Shown here: positions 57,458 to 64,000 of the stretch, piece by piece
Layout: each line of letters opens with the position of its first letter
Numbering within the stretch: the first letter of the stretch is position 1
From: Gonatopus flavifemur
Taxonomy: Eukaryota > Arthropoda > Insecta > Hymenoptera > Dryinidae
DNA length: 64,000 bases
Direction: 5' to 3'
Assembly (NCBI GenBank): GCA_018340375.1
Contig: JAFFJZ010000003.1
Coordinates: forward strand, 27,714,001-27,778,000
Made by a program: the position numbers and the translations under genes
The notes under the pieces: generated by a model
The model's database searches: none
Told to the model about the DNA's origin: nothing
The model's input: the letters and a program-made list of their open reading frames with translations, nothing else

Positions 57458-60400
57458 AGAAATGACTTTATGGTTTTCTTTTATATGGACATTCCCATAT
57501 ATTCGAAGATAGGTATTCAACGAAGAATTTTCAATTTAAATGTGCAGTCTCATAGAAGAGAAAAAAAATAGTATTGTTCGTATCGCGATGTATATTACTC
57601 GATGAATAATTTCCAATTTATATAAAGTTTTCATACAATACTGTTTTCCGGATACTTGACGATCAATGTAGGCAAGTTAGCGAGAAACGAAAAAATAAAT
57701 AAATATTTTGGAGGTACCAAATATGTGATATAAAAATGATTTCCCATAAAATTTTTGTCTTACTGTCCCTTGTGAATCATTCAGTTTCATGCATTTGTCT
57801 TGAAACAGCTGAAAAAAGATCATCACCAGATCTGTCTCCAGAATGTTGCAGAATATTCTGAAGATATTACTGAGACTTTTTTGCTATGTGGAAACTTTAC
57901 ATCCATTTGGGTTGATCCATTTCACATGACCCAAACATGGTTACTCGAGTGTCTCACCGACAAAAGAAAGAGCTTGAATCACTTGATTCAACAACAGGTT
58001 TCCCAATTTGTGTTGGATCACTCTTATCTCGCATATCGATACTGTCAAGAATTATTCTGAAACTTGTCAGTGGATTCAAAGAGAAAATTCCAAGGGTAAA
58101 AGGATACATTTTAACATTCAGCATAAATTGAATATGTTACATCTCAAATGCGGATATGTTGGCATATCATCTACATAAAAGTACCATGGATTATATTATA
58201 ATACAAGATGTTTCAGACCATCCGTCTCACCCTTTTTGAAATTCATTGAGAGATTTCAATGGGGAATGCGACGGATAGGGTCTGCGCCGGAAATTGAAAT
58301 TATCATCATTTTATAAAAAGTATCGGATTTAATGAATTTGTAAAACATTAGAATGAGATCCGATTTGTTTTGACGCATTAGGAAATAACTAGAGATTCTT
58401 TAATGATGAAAAAAAAAAGAATACAGTTTGAAGGGTAAATCAATGAATTGACTACTTTTAGTTAGCATGCAAATCAACCACAAATATATCAAGCAAATAA
58501 CGAGTGATATGTGTATTTGATACTGCTTTCTATTTTTATACGTAGTCTACAGGCAAACAGCTGGAACATGACTCACAAGTGTATCTAAGAATTATCAACT
58601 CGATGAATCGAGGTGATGGCGCACATGGATACGATTCTGCCAGTTTACCAAATACGTTGTGTGCGCGTAATTTAAGGGTGAATGACGAGCAAAGCGTTAT
58701 CTTGGTGGATATGTTATGAGGCCCGTGGTTGTAATGAATAAATATGAAATGTGTTGCTATTGAATAATGGAAAAAAAGGAAACGAGTAGATAATGCAGTA
58801 CCTTAACAGTAATTCTAATAGCCTGCTTGATCGAAAAATAATTCTACGCAATTTTTGTTTGAATTTGTATACAATGCATATATGTTGTATAAAAATTGTA
58901 AATTTAGTAACTTATTCCATCGAGTTTTTGAAAAATCCCCGAGTGGAAAAATTTTCAATATAGTTTGTATATAATTTATATATATATAATTTTGAAAATT
59001 TTCCCACTCGGGGACCCTCTTCTTGGCATAGTAATGGTACTATTTTGTGTTTACAGCGGATATGTGCGAATCTGGGCGAATCGAATCTCTTGTATAAAAA
59101 GAGAAATGTTTCATTTCTATCGAATTCTATAAAATATTTGTCGAAAGTATTTTATAAGATTCGCACATCGTTACCCACAAAACGCGTATTTTTTGGCGAC
59201 GTCTTCAGATCCTGGGAATATTTCAATGCCCTTAGGATATCCTAAGATCGTCGGATGGCCAGGAGCTATTGGAGCTTAGCTATTGAAAACTGTACATTGC
59301 ATTACATTATTATCGTCGGCTGACAAGCACCAAGGGTCGAATTTGCCTTCTCCTTCAAGGATACTGAGACTCAGTGAACAATATGTTATCATCCGGAGCT
59401 CTTAAAGATATCCTAAATATGTGTAAGAGGTCAGACAGACCTTTCAGAAGGTTAACATAAAGATATCAGAATGTTATCAGATGCGTCGATTTCTGAGAAA
59501 AATAAGGGATTGCCAGAATGTTATCCAAATGAACAGTCATCAATATGATAACATTGACAGAGCTCTTTCAAAAGACTTCTTAAAGAGCTCTTCCTTTCAT
59601 AAGTGTTCACTGGGGAGTTCTTACTGTTATCTAGAGTTGAAACCTCAGAATTTCTAACTTGAATCTTCGAAAACACCCCTTTTAAGAGTTCTAAAATATA
59701 TTTTGTAGCATGTCAAAGCATTTTTCCCAAGGCCTTTTGAAAAAAACTCTGTACAAATTTGATGTTGCATTAACTTTTTTCTCCTGGAAAAGAGAAAAGG
59801 TTGATTCGTTGATTAGAATTTCTCTAGAAGCGGATACCATGCCGTTATGAGGCGACAACGATTCATAAATCAAGGAATCTTACATCTACCGCGTGGGGTA
59901 ACGCGAAGGAAAATTTTATCTCCCCCGATCCTAGAGCACAAGAGAGTCTGCAAAAAATGGCAAAAATAACAATTTTGACATGATGTTGAACAGCGTTTTT
60001 TACTGAATCAACACCTCATCTAAACCAAAAACGATTTTCATAAAATTTTATCATTTTTCGCAATAAAATGCATTTTTAAACTTTGCAGAAAAAACATAAA
60101 CATGCTTGTCATACAAATACTATATATAGATTAAACATGTACATATTTACAAAATCAAGTATGAGTCATACGATTTATTTTTATCAGAAAAACTGAAAAT
60201 TCTTTGAAATTGAACATAACATAATATTCTCTAAGTAACCATTAAAAATACAATTATTATCAATTCTTGTCGTACGAAACAATCATATCATTTCCCCTAA
60301 TTTAAATTATCAATTTTTAACTTTCATTTCTAGCCGTGGAATGACAAACATAGAGGAGAACGCATGTGTACAGCATACAAATGTGTACGAAGCAAGCATA

Positions 60401-60822
60401 TCCATGCATACAACACGTATATACATTTACTACAGAGTGAGTAACGTGAATGCATCTCTGGAGCAAATATAACCTCTTATGGCAGTTTAAAACCTAACCC
60501 CCTTCCCATGAATGAACTGTCAAGCGGAGTGATTCGATAAATGAAAAGAAAAAGGGGATATTCCGTGCGTCCTCGTTGAAAGATATAGGAAATTCGTGTA
60601 GACTGACCAGAGTCCGCGAATTTCCAAAATTTCATGAGATAATAGTTTCATAAGATATCGGCGTTTATCGTATAAACAATAAGTTTTGTGCATCGGCCGC
60701 GCCCAATTTTATATCTTTACTGGTGATTCAAAGTCAAAGATCGTGGTGATACTGTGTTCCCGTAGTTATATACATTTGTTGAATAATTATAATATCTCTT
60801 TATTAATTATTGAATAAGAAAA
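57458..60822. other. Intergenic region SF3B2 - ARPC1
   Basis: It contains SF3B2 3' UTR, the AT-rich hairpin at 58936-59014, decayed GAGCTCTTTT-type MITE sequence near 59540-59640, and GC-richer sequence just before ARPC1 (60530-60720) that is likely its promoter and 5' UTR. The frame at 57800-58060 has no recognisable domain. Confidence 0.45.
58936..59014. repeat. AT-rich hairpin, CCCCGAGTGGAAAAATTTTC arms
   Basis: CCCCGAGTGGAAAAATTTTC and GAAAATTTTCCCACTCGGGG are near-perfect inverted repeats around a TATATA loop. This is the best preserved of the four related hairpins in the window. Confidence 0.8.
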
Positions 60823-62886
60823 ATGACGGAAGCGCATAGTTTCGGTGTCGATGCTATTAGCCGTCATGCATGGAACAAAGATAAAACAGGTACGTTCAGA
60901 TATTTAAATATATATATCTCATTCGATGCATAAATACATTTCGATATTAATTTACTGTACACATTGTGTACCATCGATAAATTTGAGCTCCCACAAATTT
61001 GATTCAAATTACAACAGAAGAATATTTATATTTTATTTTTATATGAAATTTTTTCTATTTTAGAAGTGGCCATATGTCCAAATAATAGTGAAATTCAAGT
61101 ACATAAACGTACCCAATCCGGATGGAAATTATTAGAATCTCTGCAAGAGCACGATATGTGCGTGATGGGAATCGATTGGGCACCTAAGACCAATCGTATA
61201 GTGACATGCTCTGCGGATAAGAACGCTTACGTTTGGACTCAAGATGAAAGTGGAAAGTGGATTCCAGCTTGGGTTCTTCTCAGGATAAATCGAGCAGCTA
61301 CTTGCGTCAAGTGGTCACCCCTAGGTATGCCGTGTTTGTTAAAATCACAAAATCCCAGTGATCGATGATAATTGTCACAGTATTTAAACATGATTTTTTG
61401 TTGTAGAGAACAAATTTGCAGTTGGTTCAGGTGGTAGAGTGATAGGCGTGTGTTACTTTGTTTCTGATAACAATTGGTGGCTGTGCAAACATATTAAACG
61501 TCCTTTAAGGTCAACCGTAACAACTGTAGATTGGCATCCGGATAATAAAATTTTAGTTGCCGGATCGACAGATTTCAAAGTGCGTGTCTTCAGCGCGTTT
61601 ATTCGCGACGTGGAGGATAAGACAGGGTCAAGTGCTTGGGGACAAAGCGATAACCTAGGAACATTGTTAGCTGAATTTCCCAACTCTCCCAATGGGGGTA
61701 GGTTTGAAATGTTTCTTCTTATGCATAAAATTTATTCATTCCAGATTATATATTTATTCTCTTTCTCATTTCAGGAGGTTGGGTACACAGTGTTGCATTT
61801 AGTCCTTGTGGGAATAAAATATGTTGGGTAGCGCATAATTCTTCTATATGCGTTGCGGACGCTACCAAGGGTAATGCGGTCACGAGGCTATGTACAGAAC
61901 ATTTGCCATTCCTTAGCTGCATATGGATGGGATCTAACTCTATCGTAGTTGCGGTAACTTTTAATTGTAACATTCTTGCATCAACACGTTTATGAGTGTT
62001 GATAATGTAACATAAATTTTTAAAAACGTTCCAAAAATATCAGATTTCATTTCAAGAATATTCTAGAATGTTTCACGCCACCAGTACCAGCTGAGTACTA
62101 TTATGTGGGATACAATGTGGTAGAGAATTTAGATTCACCTAACTGAATCTTCCGCTTGCAAATTCACCACTGTGTTTATAAAAATTTCATACCCAGAGAG
62201 GATAGTGAAAATACTATTGCTCAGTGTATTCAAATTACAATTTTTTCTGTCTTTGACATAGTAGATGATAAAAATCAAGCATCATAGTTTAGCAACGTAT
62301 ATCGTTGGTGGTTTATTTGAGTTTTTTTTTTTACAGGGACACAATTGTATGCCAATGTTGTATTCCGTGGATGACAACGGTCAAATTTCTTTTGTATTAA
62401 AGTTAGATAATACTCAAAAGAAAGAAGCAGCTGGATTATCTGCGATGAGAAAATTCCAATCGTTAGATCGTCAGGCCAGAAGTGATCAAAATGATAATGC
62501 ACTGGACAGTATACATCAGAATACAATCACTTGTATGCGTGTTCTTTCCGAAAATGAATTTAGTACAAGTGGATTAGATGGTCAAATCGTAATTTGGGAC
62601 TTGAAGGTGTGTATATAGATCTTTATGATATATAGTTCGAGTATATAGGTGAATTTCATGACAAATTATGGTAAATTTCACAACACTTTATTTATTGTTA
62701 GACACAACTTTCTCTGGTAATAAAATACTGTTCTGGACTATTTATATTTTCCCCTATATACTTGATTAGATTGAAAATGAAAATTAAAATTGTTTGAATT
62801 TTCCAATCGACACTAATATATATATATATATTTTTTTTTTCATCAAGCTGTTAGAAACTTCCATGGCCGGCCTCAAGATAGGTTGA
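60823..62886 (+). CDS. ARPC1: ARPC1 homologue, Arp2/3 complex subunit 1 (WD40)
   Basis: WD40 beta-propeller subunit of the Arp2/3 complex, which nucleates branched actin filaments in the cytoplasm. Six exons (60823-60889, 61064-61324, 61407-61697, 61775-61953, 62337-62606, 62848-62886) join in frame to 368 residues, almost the human length (370-372). Landmarks are ICPNNSEIQVHK, GIDWAPKTNRIVTCSADKNA, RAATCVKWSP, NKFAVGSGGRVI, CKHIKRPLRSTV, TTVDWHPDNKILVAGSTD, VHSVAFSPCGNKICWVAHNS, and the C-terminal SGLDGQIVIWDLK joined to LLETSMAGLKIG. The segment SLDRQARSDQNDNALDSIHQ corresponds to the extended loop that contacts other Arp2/3 subunits. The last exon codes for only 12 residues plus the stop and is easily missed. 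Confidence 0.95.
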
Positions 62887-64000
62887 AAATACTACTGTTT
62901 CTCCCGTATGATCAAGATCGTAAATGTTACATCAATTGCAACGATGTATAATTGTTACAATAAATAATGTAAAATTTCTCATTATTATAAATTCTCTGTT
63001 TTTATACAGGCGATCCCATCGAAATTCTAAAATTTCCTATCCTGATTCAAATTTGAGAATGGAAAAATATATGTTGTTGATAGAGATTCAATGAAAATTC
63101 CATAAAATTTCAGAGGAATTAATATTTCTTAGTTCTTTTTTATCCCTATGGTGTACGTTTTAATAGTTGTTTTCAACATCACTACATTTCGAAATATAAT
63201 TCATTATAGTTCTAATCAATTAATTGAATTGTCTTCCTACCTAAAAACATTCGCAGAGATGCTATGAGGTCAGTTTGAAACAGATAGGATTACATGTAGG
63301 ATTTTTAAACTTCTTTGGAATTGAGTAATCAATTTATCAATATAAATATAGTCGAACTATACAATTTTCATTTTTATCTGGTGAAAATTTGTAATCTGTC
63401 GAATATTTTGTTCCAATGAATAACCATTTGACCCATGTATTGTTAAAAATATTAAACAATGAACAACTCAGGGTACTATAAATTTTGTCAATATTATTTT
63501 ACGAAATTGAATGATTTTTGTATAGATTATTTAAAAAGATGACATTTTATATACAGAGTGGAATATCATTTGTTGTTTCGATCTGATATTATACGGAGTT
63601 TGATAACAGTGAAAACTACTACACACCATTAGATGTGAACGAATATTCGTTGGTTAGATAGCGAAGAGAATTCGCACAAACATATCTGATTGGATGAAGT
63701 TATATCTTGATCTACAGCTACGCTAAAATAGTAATACTTTGAATTAAATGAACACGGGTTAGCCGACCTACTCAACATGAACTGCACACCATTGCAAAAA
63801 AGAAATAATTATTTCACTCAGAAATTCTCTGCAACTTTTCATATAAAATATCCAAATGTAAGGATTTAATGGTAGTTGTGTGAGAATGATTCATCAGAAA
63901 AGATATTGTGTGGAAAAATAGAGAAGAAAAATTACGTGTTCGTTACACCTTACCGAGATTTAGTATCCGTCATATTTCGCTGTAAACACTTAACGATCTA
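62887..64000. other. Downstream of ARPC1, no gene seen
   Basis: AT-rich. AATAAA-type signals near 62958 probably end the ARPC1 transcript. No domain-bearing frame or structured repeat was noticed to the window edge. Confidence 0.5.

Noticed and set aside
57800..58131. Overlapping plus-strand frames downstream of SF3B2
   Set aside because: They are short, have no domain or splice context, and are close to what chance gives.

Overview
The window is nuclear DNA of an insect. All recognisable genes are split by GT-AG introns, mostly short and AT-rich. They encode a DM-domain transcription factor, an E2 enzyme, SF3B2, ARPC1, a Golgi PAP phosphatase and CASD1. The noncoding DNA is packed with miniature inverted-repeat elements. 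Hymenoptera is my best guess for the order, but the sequence does not settle it. I found no bacterial gene organisation, CRISPR array, rRNA or convincing tRNA.

Layout. (1) 1-16.6 kb holds the 5' half of a Dmrt99B-like gene on the minus strand. The DM-domain exon (14731-15000) and a low-complexity exon (2839-3220) are separated by an 11.5 kb intron full of MITEs. Later exons lie to the left of the window. (2) 16.6-34.7 kb is a gene-poor repeat field with stacked, nested fold-back elements of at least six TIR/TSD types and one isolated GC-richer island near 22.3-23.3 kb. (3) 34.7-43.6 kb is a compact block: MPV17L2-like (+), convergent with a ten-exon CASD1 homologue (-), then a 131-aa single-pass membrane protein (-). 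(4) 43.8-45.7 kb is a dead mariner carrying a hAT-type MITE, next to small hairpins. (5) 48.1-53.6 kb holds BPNT2 (Golgi PAP phosphatase) and UBE2W, both on the minus strand. (6) 54.8-62.9 kb holds SF3B2 and ARPC1, both on the plus strand, with SF3B2 divergent from UBE2W.

The genes are mostly unrelated housekeeping functions and not a pathway: sex/neural transcription (Dmrt99B), mitochondrial inner membrane (MPV17L2), Golgi chemistry (CASD1, BPNT2), N-terminal ubiquitination (UBE2W), splicing (SF3B2) and actin nucleation (ARPC1). CASD1 and BPNT2 are both Golgi enzymes, but I see no sign that their proximity matters.

The two main observations are these. The CASD1 homologue is intact in length and topology, but its SGNH domain reads Gly-Asp-Ala where the nucleophilic Ser should be and appears to have lost the catalytic His. 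The MITE landscape is unusually readable: target-site duplications, nested insertions, an empty-site paralogue, and one hairpin of about 460 bp with arms roughly 95% alike. No search could be run; family names come from motif recognition, and splice sites were placed by hand.
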